From Rhinopithecus roxellana (taxonomy: Eukaryota; Chordata; Mammalia; Primates; Cercopithecidae): a stretch of DNA of 64,000 bases. A program made the position numbers and the translations under genes. The notes below the pieces were generated by a model that made no database searches, was not told the origin of the DNA, and was given only the letters and a program-made list of their open reading frames with translations. Location: positions 58,387,332-58,451,331 of the forward strand of contig NC_044566.1 of the NCBI RefSeq assembly GCF_007565055.1, written 5' to 3'. Shown piece by piece: positions 15,801-26,744 of this stretch (its first letter is position 1; the number at the start of each line of letters is the position of its first letter).

Positions 15801-17829
15801 TATTACTTTTTGTTTTCTTGATTTGTCTAGGTCTCTGTTTCCTACTCCTATGAAGTAAAGATAAAGCCCTTAGCAGTATGCTTGGCACATAATACGCATT
15901 TACTCCATGTTTTTAAGTTTAATACATTATATAAGTGTGTAAATAGGCCCCCAGTAAAGATGAAAAACTACATTCTTTGGATCAATGAGAGGAAACTTGA
16001 GAGCCGAAAGTGGATTTGCCAAACTAAACTTCAACGAAGATCCCCGGGTAAGTCATATTTTAGAATTCTAAACACAAAATTCTCCTTATAACATTATATG
16101 CTTGAGAAAAAATAAGAATCTCAGCGGGAGAACAAGTAAGTACTTCGAAGAAAGGAAAAAGGGCAAAAAATGTAGAGTGGGAGGGTTACGAGAAGAGAAT
16201 ATAATTTGTTTTTGTTGTTGATAATATTTGTCTTCTCAAAATTAGAAGGCCAGGGGATAATAAATAAGTAGAGGAAAATCTACTAATAACTATGATGTTT
16301 CTCTGAAAATACTAATTAGAATTGTTTCTGTTTTCAGTTTTCTGAATTCCCTTTTACACAGGAATCAGTTGTTCATTTAATAAACTGAGATTTTTGTCTC
16401 AGCTTTTCAAATCTCCTCACTGATCTATATCTTTCAGCTTCATGTCTTATGTGTTCCAGTATTTTAGTATAATTTCATTATTATTTAATGCTTTTTCATA
16501 TCTCAATCTATTTTTCCTCCCCAAATTTCTTAAATTATCACACGTATTCTCAGGCTTTCCACCTCTGTAAATGATCTTTCTAATGTCAAGCATGATAGCG
16601 ACTCTACTTTGATAGAGATGTAGGAATAGTTTTCTGTGTTCAAAAATGTAATGCACATTCTTTGTAAGTGCAAGAGTAGCATTAAGTTCAGGGGAAAAAA
16701 ATCAGCTCACATTTTAGTAGACTCCTTTTTACCTTATTGCTATTAGACTTTTTGTTTGCTTTTTGTTTTGCTTTTAAGAATAATATCTTCATTATATTGC
16801 GTAAATATTTATTATAAAAATTATTATTCTAAAAATATAAAACAGAAAGCTTTACTACTACAATGTTTGACAAAATTAATTCAGACATACTCATATAGAA
16901 AATAGGATAAATTGATAAAAATATATAAATGGAAATAATCAAATTATCTATTAGCCTACTTACTACTTTTCAATTAAAAAGGATGGCTTTTCTCTCAAAT
17001 GTAAGGCACACACTTTTGCAGATTGTAGCATCTCTGAAATCCAGACATTCTCATAATGGAAAGCATTTTATGTCATCGTGGGCAAGAAGTGGTTCTGATG
17101 TGATGTTCACTGCTTGAACCTGCACGAACTCAACTGCCATTCCTGGTGGCCTGACCGACCAAATGCAGTCCTTCAACACTCAGGCAGGAAGAAGTCTTGC
17201 TTATTGTCTAAAAACATTTCCTTGACACCTGGTCATAAAAAGATATGCATGCTTGCAATTGAATAACACTGATTATCTCTAGATTATAAATACTTTCAAT
17301 TTCTTTATATCAGCCATTTCTTTACAGCAGCACAAAAATGGACTAATGTGGGGGATAATATAAATCTATGAAGATTTATTGGGGATTCTGAGTTGATAGA
17401 TAGTAGCCTAAATTTTCACCTCCCGACTACTCTCTGAATCATGAGAAGGTTTTCTATGAAAAAAGAAAATGGAGATGAGTCTGAGCACAACTTCTCCGTG
17501 ATGTCCAGGGGAAGAAAGTGTGGGGTGCAGCAGTAGAGGGGAAGGTGAGCCTCTACTGAAGATCAGGTCGAAGACTTCTTGCTATGTGGAGGTCCTAGAT
17601 CATGAGAACCTACAGATGTCGCTGTGAGGAGTAGGGTCTGCTTGCCCTCTAAGAAGTCTGAGAACAAAAAGGTATTTTTTAATGCCCACAATATAGAGTT
17701 AACAATTTTTCCGACTGTGCTTTAATCTGTTATCCACAAAAGTGGCGTGAAAACTAAGGATACAAGAATTATGAAAGTAAAGTAGTGAAAAAAAGATTGA
17801 TAACTAAATATAAACCAAAAAATAAACTA
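15801..17829. other. Mostly unassigned; possible MaLR LTR end at 17,300-17,350
   Basis: AT-rich sequence. Near 17,320, 'tttctttacagcagcacaaa' followed by 'aatggactaatg' resembles the 3' end of THE1/MST LTRs, but the preceding bases are too diverged to extend it. I see nothing else nameable. Confidence 0.4.
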
Positions 17830-18017
17830 TAAAAGTGAATATATAATGATCAAGCAGATATATCAGCATGGTTGATCTGAGAAATGCAAAGATTGTTTAA
17901 ATCCAGGAAATTAATTGATATTTACTATAATAATAATATAAAAGAGAAAACTCACATACTATCTCAAAAAACTTTGAAAAGGCATTTAATAGAGTTTAAC
18001 ATCTATTTATTACTTTT

Positions 18018-18027
18018 AAAAAATCTC
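18018..18027. repeat. Target-site duplication, left flank of U6/L1 chimera
   Basis: AAAAAATCTC immediately precedes the first base of U6 and recurs at 18,351-18,360 after the A-rich tail. Confidence 0.8.
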
Positions 18028-18033
18028 GTGCTC

Positions 18034-18067
<34 letters not shown>

Positions 18068-18134
18068 GCAGAGAAGATTAGCATGGCCCCTGCGCAAGGA
18101 TGACACGCAAATTCGTGAAGCGTTCCATATTTTT
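18028..18134 (+). pseudogene. U6: U6 snRNA retrocopy (5' part of a U6/L1 chimera)
   Basis: Full-length U6 spliceosomal RNA sequence from its first base (GTGCTCGCTTCGGCAGCACA) to the terminal T-run. By comparison with vertebrate U6 I see one substitution, A41 to G at 18,068. It changes the ACAGAGA box that contacts the 5' splice site, so the copy could not make normal U6 even if transcribed. No U6-type promoter is seen upstream; the flank is old L1M. The U6 body joins directly to an L1 3' end, and a 10-bp duplication flanks the whole unit. Near-perfect U6 sequence implies a fairly recent insertion. Confidence 0.95.
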
Positions 18135-18137
18135 TTT

Positions 18138-18350
18138 GCATTGGGAGTTATACATGATATAAATGATGAATTGATGGGTGCTGACGAGTGGATGGGTGCA
18201 GCACACCAACATGGCACAAATATGCATATGTAACAAACCTGCACATTATGCATATGTACCCTAGAACTTAAAGTATAATAAAAAATAAAAAATAAAAAAA
18301 ATAAAAAAATAAAAAAATAAAAAAAATAAAAAAAATGTTTTTTATTAAAA
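18138..18350 (+). mobile_element. L1 3' end fused to U6, with A-rich tail
   Basis: From GCATTGGGAGTTATAC it aligns base for base with 10,281-10,424 of the full-length L1, including the doubled GAyGArTTGATGGGTGC module, with about seven differences in some 140 bases. It is followed by an A-rich (TAAAA)n-like tail at 18,281-18,350. This is the structure expected when L1 reverse transcriptase starts on L1 RNA and switches template to U6 RNA. Confidence 0.92.
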
Positions 18351-18360
18351 AAAAAATCTC
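18351..18360. repeat. Target-site duplication, right flank of U6/L1 chimera
   Basis: AAAAAATCTC again, after the A-rich tail. Confidence 0.8.
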
Positions 18361-18540
18361 TGAAAGATAATAATAGAAGGGAACCTTCTTAAACTTGACA
18401 GAGGAACTTAAACTTACCAGTAAACATCATACTTAAGGGGAACACTTTAAATACATTCTTTTTAAAATTCAAAAGTTAGACAAGAATATGCTCTATCACA
18501 GAAACTGTTTATATTATGGTCAATGCAAAAGTCTAAGAAG

Positions 18541-19420
18541 AAAAAGGAGTTCTACTTCTAGCTATGGTGGAGAATTTGGGGTCCTACGTAAACAACTATA
18601 ATAGCTGTGTCAAAACTATTATAACAATTCTTTCTCAACAAAATTCTTGAGAGAAGCAAAGAACACACACACACAAAATGGAAGCTAGAAGGCACTAGGA
18701 TGACATCTTTATAACACTGAAATTAAAAAACAACAACAACAAAAACAAAAAGCCTGTCAACTTTGAGTTCTATACCAAGTGAATGTATCTTTCAAAACTA
18801 GAACCAAAATAATGATGTTTTTAGGACTATAAACAATCAAAGAACCTGTTGCCAGGGGGTGTGTACATGAGAAATAAAAGAAGATTTCCAGGGTGAAGAA
18901 AAATGTTACCATCAGAAGCATAAGACTGCAAGAAAAACTAAAGTGCCCCTGAAAGAATACTCAGGTGAGCAAATAGAAATAGAAATGAACTGTTTAAAAC
19001 AACAGCAATAATAATATCTTGTGGGATTTATAACATATATGAAAGTAGAATATAACAAAAATAGCACAAGGGAGGGAAGGAGTAACAGAAGTTCAGCTTT
19101 CTAGGCTTCTTTGTTTGGGAAGTGGTAAAATACTAATCTAACATAGGCTGTAATGAATCAAACATAAGTATTATAATTTCAAATGCAACCTATAAAATCA
19201 TAATGACAAATGATATAACTGAAGAGCTAATAGAAGAGAAAATGAAATAACAGAAAATACTTGTTAAATCCAAAAGCAAGCAAGGAAATAAGAAAGGGTA
19301 CAAACAGATGAGAAAATAGAAAGCAAAAATCAAGGTAGCAGACATAAATCCAATTAAATCCATCATTAGAGTAAATGAAAATAGCAGGGAAAATACAAGA
19401 TGAGCCTGGAGCATCTTCTA
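18541..19420 (+). mobile_element. Old L1M/HAL1-like fragment (ORF1 end to inter-ORF region)
   Basis: 'gaaggcactaggatgacatc', 'ctgtcaactttgagttctat', 'gaacctgttgccag' and, later, 'gaaaatagaaagcaaaaat', 'ggtagcagacataaatccaa' match, in order, the end of L1 ORF1 and the approach to ORF2. Because this ORF1-proximal part lies downstream of an RT-domain fragment, it must be a different copy from the one at 17,830. Confidence 0.6.
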
Positions 19421-19654
19421 ATGCCAGAAAGTAAGGCAGTGCTTAAAAAACAAGAATACGGGCATGACAAATTCACAAACACCAAAGCGGGAACAATTTG
19501 AGCAACAAAATAAAATAGTCATATTTTCTCTTTGCCCTAAAAGCACTCACATTGGCTGGCCATGGTCCCTTGCCTGATAATTGACCCAAACCTTTCATTT
19601 TAAAGGACCTAAGCTATTAATAGTCCTGCCTACACTGCATTGCTATAGTTTTCA

Positions 19655-20215
19655 TTTTTGGTAACAGCTTTATTGAGATACTCTTCACATATCATACAAT
19701 TCACCCATTCAAAGTGTAAAATTTGAAGCCTTTTTAATATATTTGCAAGGTTGTGCAACCCTAATCACAACGAGCTTTAGAACACACTTATCACGCCCCA
19801 ACCCCCTGCCAAAAAAACCTGTAACTATTAGTAGTCACTTCCCTACTTACCCTTAAGCCTCTCAACTTTAGGTAACCACTAATATGATTTCAATGTCTAT
19901 AGATTTGCCTGTTCTTGGCATTTCATGTGGCTGAAGTCATATGTAGTTGGAGTCATACAATATGTGGCCTTATTTGTCTGGCTATTTTCACTGAACTTAA
20001 CATTTTTAAGGTTTATCCATGCCATAGCATGTACCCCATTTTTTAATGCCTAAATACTATTCCATTCGGTATGAACTATATAAAATATATCACGTTGTAT
20101 TCATTAATTCATCAGTTGATGGACATATAGGCAGGTTGTTTCCACGTTTTGGCTACTATGAGTAATGCTGCTATGACCTTTGTGTTTAAGTGTTTGTGTG
20201 GATACAATGATGTTA
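19655..20215 (-). mobile_element. Old L1M 3' end, reverse orientation
   Basis: 'cagctttattgagatac', 'gtgtaaaatttgaagcc', 'ggttgtgcaaccctaatcac', 'ggtaaccactaatatg', 'tatccatgccatagcatg' and 'ggctactatgagtaatgctg' form the standard order of reverse-complemented L1M 3'UTR and ORF2 end. Confidence 0.85.
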
Positions 20216-20827
20216 TTACAGGACCTAGGAGGACTGAGAGACAGGCCAGAGGAACTCCTGCATTGCAGACATACTCTTCATTATCTCCATCGCATGGTAG
20301 CAAACAACTTTCCCCTTCGTTAGAATCAATCACTCCAGCTACTACAGTAATTTTTTTTTGTCAATTTTTTAATTTAGTAATTCAGAAAACGGTTAGGTGG
20401 CAGTCTCAACTTCTAGTTTAATAGATCCATTGCTATATCTTTGTTGGAAGTTTCCTTGCTTAGGAACTAAAACCCATGGATCAACAATACCCAAAGTCAC
20501 AGGGGTAGGAAACAAAAATTTTTCTAGCAGATCACTAGAGCTAATAGAAAGAGAAGCCACTCCCATTTTCACTGCTTGATCCTCAGACCTGTGAGTCTTA
20601 AACATAGAAAAACTAAATCATGGAATAGAGGACGATTAGAGTATATATTGTGGGCTGGAAGACCTGCCAGATATTGAAATCCAGCTAGTACCAGAACTGA
20701 ATCTTTAAAAAACGATTTCACCTTCTATCAGATTGGATATTTCAGAGTAATATTAATGTGAGATGTTAAAATCAGGAAATTCCACAGGCATAAATCCGTT
20801 GCTATGTTGAAAATGAGTTCTTTGGTC

Positions 20828-20967
20828 AAAAGCAATGTTGTTAGCATAGTGGCCTTGGTAGATGCATTGTGATTAGGGACAGCAGAGTAAGCATTTTATT
20901 CTAGTGAGAAGAAAGTGTTGCCCCTTTCATGACGAAAATAGTTCAGTGTGTCAACCTGCCAACACGA
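20828..20967 (+). repeat. Direct repeat within ERVL remnant, copy 1 (about 140 bp)
   Basis: Shares with 21,942-22,080 the order 'ttagcatagtgg', 'tagatgcattgtg', 'ttctagtgagaagaaagtg' and 'tcaacctgcca'. Confidence 0.85.
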
Positions 20968-21630
20968 TCCCCCTGAAGAATAATGCTGTATTAAGGGCTT
21001 ATCACTACTTTCTGCTGTTGGCAGGTGGGATATTCGGTAGCAGTTGAGCCAGATTGCCCTCAGTGAGTAGAAGTTCACATTACAGAGTCTATGTGCAACT
21101 TCTATCTCGGCTGCTATGACGACTTTGTTCATGAGACTTTGGGGTAAGTTTAAGGTAAGATAAGAAAAGAAGCTGACTGACGTCCACAAAATGTGTCATC
21201 TTGTCCACCTTATTATTAAGATCTTATTTGCCCTTTGGCGAGTATTCACGTGAGACCTGAATATCTTCAAATTCTGTACCCATTAGGTGAGGTCAATCCA
21301 CATACCTCTTCCCTAGACTTCCTTTTCACCTGTGTTTTAATTCTTCTTCTTCTAAGTCCCTAACCACAAAGCCAAACAATTAACCTCTGCCCATGAAACG
21401 ATGGAGATCCATATTTTGACCACATTTCTTTCCAGAAAACAACCAAATGCACTTCTCAAAGCTCTGCTGGGAGAATTTTTCTTTATCACTGTCCTTCAGG
21501 GCCACCTGGATGGGGCTACAGTCCTGCAGACATGTACTTTCAGGTAGTGACAGCAAATAATGCAGAACCACATGCAATGAAGATCTAAAGGTTCTCTTCT
21601 ACAGTCAACTAGATATGGAAAACTCCTCAA

Positions 21631-21776
21631 AGGCCCGGCATGGAGGCTCACACCTGTAATACCAGCACTTCGGGACGTTGAGGTGAGAGGATCACTTGAG
21701 CTCAGGAGTTCAAAACCAGCCTGGGCAACATAGTGAGACCACATCTCTAAATTTAAAAAGAAAAAAAAAAAGAAGA
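21631..21776 (+). mobile_element. Free left Alu monomer (FLAM-like)
   Basis: Only the left-arm sequence from GGCCCGGCATGGAGGCTCAC to 'gtgagaccacatctctaaat' is present, followed by an A-rich tail with no right arm. An imperfect flanking duplication ('aaaactcctca' / 'aaagtcctca') suggests a separate insertion. Confidence 0.8.
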
Positions 21777-21941
21777 AAAGTCCTCATAAGGACATAGATA
21801 TGAGTTGAAGGAAAGTGTAGCAGTTTTGGGCAACTGGACGCTTGTTCATTACTTTCAGGACCTTCTCAAACTCAGTATTATATTACGTTTGACATAATAA
21901 TAGCATATGTTATATATTCACATGACCATACATATATAGCT

Positions 21942-22080
21942 AAAGGCAATATTGTTAGCATAGTGGCTTTAGTAGATGCATTGTGTTTAGAAAAAACAAA
22001 GTAAGTATTGCATTCTAGTGAGAAGAAAGTGCTGCCTCTTCCATGATGAACATAGTTCAATGTATCAACCTGCCAGCAAG
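21942..22080 (+). repeat. Direct repeat within ERVL remnant, copy 2 (about 139 bp)
   Basis: Second copy, about 1.1 kb after the first and in the same orientation. Flanking bases also agree for a few positions ('aaaggcaatattg' here, 'aaagcaatgttg' there). A TG microsatellite follows directly. Confidence 0.85.
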
Positions 22081-22081
22081 A

Positions 22082-22107
22082 TGTGTGTGTGTGTGTGTGT
22101 GTGTGTA
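22082..22107. repeat. (TG)n microsatellite
   Basis: About 12 uninterrupted TG units. Confidence 0.97.
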
Positions 22108-22679
22108 TCACTTCTATTTGATGATCAAGGGTTGCTGTGCATGCATAACTTATGACTTGGTGCATCAGACAACATTCATTCGATGGGCAACTCAGATTAT
22201 ATTGCAAATTGGTCCATGGTCAAGCATTCAGGCTAGTAGCAAGTCAGAAACTGTTTCTCAAAAAAGTAGCTATCTGCACAGATTGGCATAACTTTTATGC
22301 CAAATCATAAAGATGTGCATTGTCATTCTCCTGTTGAGACTTGCCAAAGGCTCCAAACAGCATCTCTGTCTGCCACAGATGCTTCAAGCACCATGAGATC
22401 TGGTAGGTCATATGGCCCAAGTGAGAGAGCAATTGCACAGCAGCAGGACCTGCTACAGAGCCTACTCTTGTCCCGAACCATGCTAAGAATTGTAAATCTT
22501 TCTGGATACTGAGTAAATGTATCAGAGTTGCATATTCAAATGAAGTATATATTGCTTTCAAGATCTAAAGATGTCCACTAGGGTTAATGCCTCTCTCTTC
22601 GTAGTAGGAGAATGCAAATGCACCAATTTGTTCTTTACCTTGGAAAAATATTTCAACATGGTCCAGATGAGAAAACATT

Positions 22680-22880
22680 TTCTAAAAAGAACTTGATAGT
22701 AAATATTTCAGAGTTTGCAGGCCACGTACAGTTTCTATTACGTAGCTGTCTTTTTAAAAAAAGATGTCATCATTCAAATATATAAAAAAACAATTTTAGC
22801 CCACAGGCCATATAAAAACTGGTCTCTGACCAGTGTCACAGTTTGACCTGTGAGTCAGAGTTCATAACCCCTGCCCTAGA
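22680..22880 (+). mobile_element. hAT-Charlie-type DNA transposon remnant
   Basis: 'atagtaaatatttcagagtt' and 'tgcaggccacgtacagtttc', then 'gcccacaggccatataaaaa', match the usual phrases of a nonautonomous Charlie-group element whose ends read as near inverted copies. It is diverged and the family name is uncertain. Confidence 0.55.
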
Positions 22881-24219
22881 ACACCAGAACTCAAATTATT
22901 TTTGTCAGGTGGCAAACATCTGGATTTTTGTGGAATTTATTTTAAACTTCAGGCACACAAGTATCTTACTTAGGCATTTACTGTAGAATACTTATTACTT
23001 TCCTGCTCACCAGGTCTGATCAACACAGTCACCCCCACACAGTGGACCAGTGTGATTTTCTATGGGATGGAGAGATGATCAAGGCTGCTGTAGATCAGGT
23101 TATGACAGGCCTGGAGAGTTGAGCACATTTTTAATAACAGCTGCAATTGAATTCATTGCTGGACAAGTTTTACAATAAGCCATAGTCATTCTTCAATATC
23201 CATTTGTCTTCTACATAAACCAAATAAGGAGTTTAATGGGGATGTGGAGAAAGTCACCACCCCTGTATCCCTAAAGTCCATGATGGTGGCACTAATCTCT
23301 GCAACCCCTCTCGGGATATAGTAGTGTTTCTGATTCACTATTTTAGAAGATGAATAGTTCCAGTGGCTTTCACTTTCCCATCACAATAGCCCTCTCTCCT
23401 AGAGTCATGGAAGCAATGTGGAGATTCTGCCAGTAGCTGCACATGTCAATTGTAATTATGCATTTCAGAATTGGAGAATAACCACAGAATGTGTTCAGTG
23501 GGCCCCGCTGTGAGATAAACCCAGCCAAACTCCACTGATCACTTGAACCTCAGAATTTCCTACTCTGCCTGGTGGATCAAAGTGACATCGGAATCCCTAG
23601 AAATTGTTATCAGTTCAGAGCTAGACTATAGTGATCCCTAAATAGTCTGGTTATTTTGTCTTCCCTAATGCATAACCACCCTGGTAAATGGCTACAGATC
23701 CCCTTGGAGAAAGCTACAAAATGATAGCATCAATTTTTAGCTATGTTGCATTGTCCCTCCTCAAGGGGACTTGGTCTCCTCTTCATTTAATGGACTCTGG
23801 ACCTGTCATCTGGCTCAATTCTTGTAATTGAGGGATCATGACTGTCTTTGGTGGTTCAAGTCAGGCTTCCAGATAAATACATGCAGCTTTTTACTGATAC
23901 AAATCAAGTATCAAAATTCAAAAATTATTAATAATTTAATAAGCCGACTTAATAAAGCCCTTAATAAGCCAACTATTTCAGGTCTAAGGACACCATGAAT
24001 AATTAGGCAATGCTGATAATCTCTTTGGGTAAAATCACTAAGGTTATTGTTTTAGTTCTGCTATTCATTATGGTAACCAGCCCATCTTGTTATGGTGATG
24101 AAATGCAGGGCTGCCCCTTGGCCCCTGCCACAACAGGATCCCATCATTTCAATTGAATTCAATAATGAAAGTATTTCTTTTGCCCCATGGAAATCAGCAG
24201 CAAAGTTAAAAGATATACA

Positions 24220-24790
24220 ACAGACTGACAGATATCCAAGATCAACATAGAATGAATAACTTGTTCATACAAAGAACTTCTACAAATCAACATGATAAAG
24301 AAAAGTAATCAAATAGAGACATGGAAAAAGGATATTAATAAGCTGAGGAAAAATCTTAGTGGCTAAACATGAAGAAATATTCAATTTCACCATTAAACTC
24401 AACCTTTTAATTTGCAAACTAAAATAATGAGAGACCACTTTACACCCATGAGATGGGAAAAATTTAGAATGTTACATGGTGCCAAGCATTAGCAAGGTTA
24501 TAGGGCAATGGAAATTCTGAGGGACTACTGTTAGGAGTGTAAGCAGGTGTAGTCATTCAGAGAACCATCCAGATATATCCTACATCTCAGCATTTCCATC
24601 CAGAGAAATTATCCCACAAGTTCATGAGGAGATATGAATAAGATCTTCAATATACCATTACTAGTGGAAGTCAGGTACTAGAAGCAACCTAAATAATCAT
24701 CATTAGAGAAATATATTAATAATTTTTGAAAAGTAGAATATAGTTGTGAATGCACACTATGCAAAATAATGCAGAAAGTCTTGCTGAATT
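24220..24790 (+). mobile_element. Old L1M fragment (ORF2 3' end)
   Basis: 'agagaccactttacaccca', 'agcaaggttatagggcaatg', 'gtgtaagcaggtgtagtc' and 'attatcccacaagttca' follow the tail of L1 ORF2 in order. It is heavily mutated and not coding. Confidence 0.75.
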
Positions 24791-25439
24791 TTCTTGCCAA
24801 AATAGATTTTTTCCTAGCTTTTCATTCTATATCCCTATTATTTCTTTGGTTCAAGTGAGTTTTATGTCTTGAGAGATGTCATGTCTGTAACAGCCAAAAT
24901 CAGATCTTCATATTCCACTTTTGTAGTATACTTAACATGATAGCAAAAATGACCTTACAATATATGTGTAACATATGTGTTGCCAAATAGGAATTATGAT
25001 CCATCTCCCCATTGATTAAATTTTCGTACTATGTTCTCAAATAAGATTTTACAGTTTTCTTCACTTATTCAATCATGTATTAATCCAATAACAATTTAGT
25101 GCTCACTTACCATGTATTCAGTCACTGTTCCAGACACTGGAGTACAACAGGGAACGAGATGGACAAAGACTTCTACCCTAGAGCGGGGTGCTTTCCAGCA
25201 TTTTAGATAATAATCAGGTTATCAAATACATATAAACCACAGCATCGAGAAGTCAGATGTGCTTTGTAGAAATAGAATATTTGGCTGGGGAGAATTTGGA
25301 GAATATATAGGGCAGATCCTATTTGCACTTGTCTATTCTTTTTTTGTTATTTTTATTCCCAGTTAATTTCTGGGGTTTTTTTTTTTTCACTATTCTTAAG
25401 TGGAGGAAACAGAGAATGTAAGGAGTAGAATGATACTTC
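24791..25439. other. Mostly unassigned; old repeat-like stretch at 25,066-25,260
   Basis: 'tttagtgctcacttaccatg', 'cactgttccagacactggag' and 'gggaacgagatggacaaaga' belong to a common ancient mammalian repeat, also seen near 30,190 and 52,215. Family not named. The rest shows nothing. Confidence 0.4.
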
Positions 25440-26000
25440 AAAAATTATTGTTCTCCAAAACACTATTTAGGCAAACCCTTGAAATAAATAAACTATAAAA
25501 GGAAAACTCGGAGAACAAAAATAAACTCCTAGGACATTAAAGATGTGATAGTAGAAATATAAAACCCAACATCATACTGGAATATAATTTCTAAGAAACT
25601 AGAACACGAAGACAGAGATGAATAACAGAAGATAAAAATAAAATAGAGAATAAGTACAGTAAGAGAAACATAAAAATAAAATATTCCAGAGGAGAGAACA
25701 GAGATCATACAAGGGAATAACTGTCAAATAATTCCATAATAATAGCAGCAATAAACTACTCAAAATGCAGGGTGTGATTTATTTCAGATGGAATGCCCCC
25801 CCCACCACCACCCACCAAGTGCCTAACACAATGGTTGGAAAATACCTCACACTAAGTCGCATTAGTGGGAAATTTCAAAACATTGGAGACAAACAGACAT
25901 TTCTGGAAGCATCCATGATGAAATTAGGGATGAGATGGACACATTTTACATTGTTTGTAAATGTGTTGAAGGATTTTTCAATCTTGCAGAGGATTTGGGG
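25440..26000 (+). mobile_element. Old L1M/HAL1-like fragment (ORF1 region)
   Basis: 'gagaacagagatcatacaag', 'caccaagtgcctaacacaat' and 'gggaaatttcaaaacattgg' echo the old L1/HAL1 ORF1 sequence in order. The partial frame at 25,765-26,004 is a remnant without the full RRM/CTD. Confidence 0.5.
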
Positions 26001-26420
26001 ATGAGTAAGTACCAGGCTCACAGAAAACTCAGCAGAAGAAAGAAATACAATGACTATAAGAAAATGTTTAGATTACTTGAAATAAATTACATTACAACAT
26101 AAAACAGAGAGGAGCAGTTTGGAATCCATCATAATGTTCTTTGTCATCTCACTTTCTGCTTTACCTCCTCCCCACTGTCAAAGAATCAGTTTGAAGGTAA
26201 ATGGTAGAAAGTAATTCCTGCTATCACCCTGATTTTTGTTCCTCTTTCATTTTCTGGATTTTGAGAATAAGAAAACTCTTACTTTGGGTTTTCTGTATCC
26301 TCCTCATCCCTCTTCGTTTACCATCACTCTTACAATGGCGTCTTCTCTCTGAAAGGGAAATAAAAGGTTTCTCCAGTTATTTTTCCTATATTTATATGTC
26401 TGATGATTTCATGAAAAACA
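26001..26420. other. No recognisable feature
   Basis: AT-rich with a pyrimidine-rich patch near 26,210-26,380. No repeat signature. Confidence 0.45.
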
Positions 26421-26424
26421 TAAA

Positions 26425-26545
26425 CTGTCTCAATTTCTTATCTGCAAAATGGACATTATAATCTCTCTGTTTCCAGGTAGTTAAAGCAGTCTTGGCTATG
26501 AAGATGTTAGAACACTGCCTGGCATATAAGAGGTGCAGGGTCAGT
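26425..26545 (+). mobile_element. MIR SINE remnant (3' half)
   Basis: 'ctgtctcaatttcttatctg', 'caaaatggacattataat' and 'gaacactgcctggcatataa' are MIR 3'-half phrases in order. Confidence 0.75.
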
Positions 26546-26557
26546 GGTGGTTGTTGC

Positions 26558-26610
26558 CAGTAGTAATAGTAGTAGTAGTACTAATGGTAGTAGCAGCAGC
26601 AGCAATACTG
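26558..26610. repeat. Imperfect trinucleotide repeat (AGT/AGC)n
   Basis: Runs of AGT with a short AGC run (AGCAGCAGCAGCA) and several interruptions. The interruptions make it an unlikely hypermutable locus. Confidence 0.9.
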
Positions 26611-26744
26611 GTTGTAGTATGAAGTTCTAGTCCTCGTTGCCAAAACTGAGTCATGTCACTGTGTGCATAAAATGTAATTGATGGACACAATATACCTTGG
26701 ACAGCATATGCGCTCAGTAAATATTTGTTAACTGAATAAATCAA

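Larger units (their letters stand above)
17830..18540 (+). mobile_element. Old L1M fragment (ORF2 reverse-transcriptase part), split by U6/L1 insertion
   Basis: 'catggttgatctgagaaatg', 'catttaatagagtttaacat' and then, beyond the insertion, 'agggaaccttcttaaacttg' and 'gtaaacatcatacttaa' follow the order of L1 ORF2 around the RT domain. The two halves join at 18,027/18,361. Many indels show great age, and no open frame survives. Confidence 0.7.
20390..24180 (-). mobile_element. ERVL (HERV-L-type) internal remnant, pol region, reverse
   Basis: Several stretches recall reverse-complemented ERVL pol: 20,460-20,780 ('aactaaaacccatggatcaa', 'ctagcagatcactagagc'), 21,360-21,620 ('aattaacctctgcccatgaa', 'atcactgtccttcagggcca', 'caaataatgcagaaccacat'), 22,340-22,640 and 23,040-24,120 ('ggatggagagatgatcaagg', 'ttcagtgggccccgctgtga', 'gggatcatgactgtctttgg'). 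All frames are shattered by stops and indels, so it is a fossil. A free Alu left monomer (21,631) and a hAT fragment (22,680) interrupt it. No flanking MLT2 LTR is seen at either end. The assignment rests on phrase recognition, without an alignment. Confidence 0.65.

Noticed and set aside
18028..18134. Functional U6 snRNA gene
   Set aside because: No upstream PSE/TATA arrangement, fused to an L1 tail, flanked by target duplications, and carries a box mutation.
20390..24180. Functional retroviral pol gene
   Set aside because: No open frame of meaningful length survives in any phase. It is a fossil with later insertions.
26558..26610. Disease-type expanded trinucleotide locus
   Set aside because: Short, interrupted, and not in a gene that I can identify.
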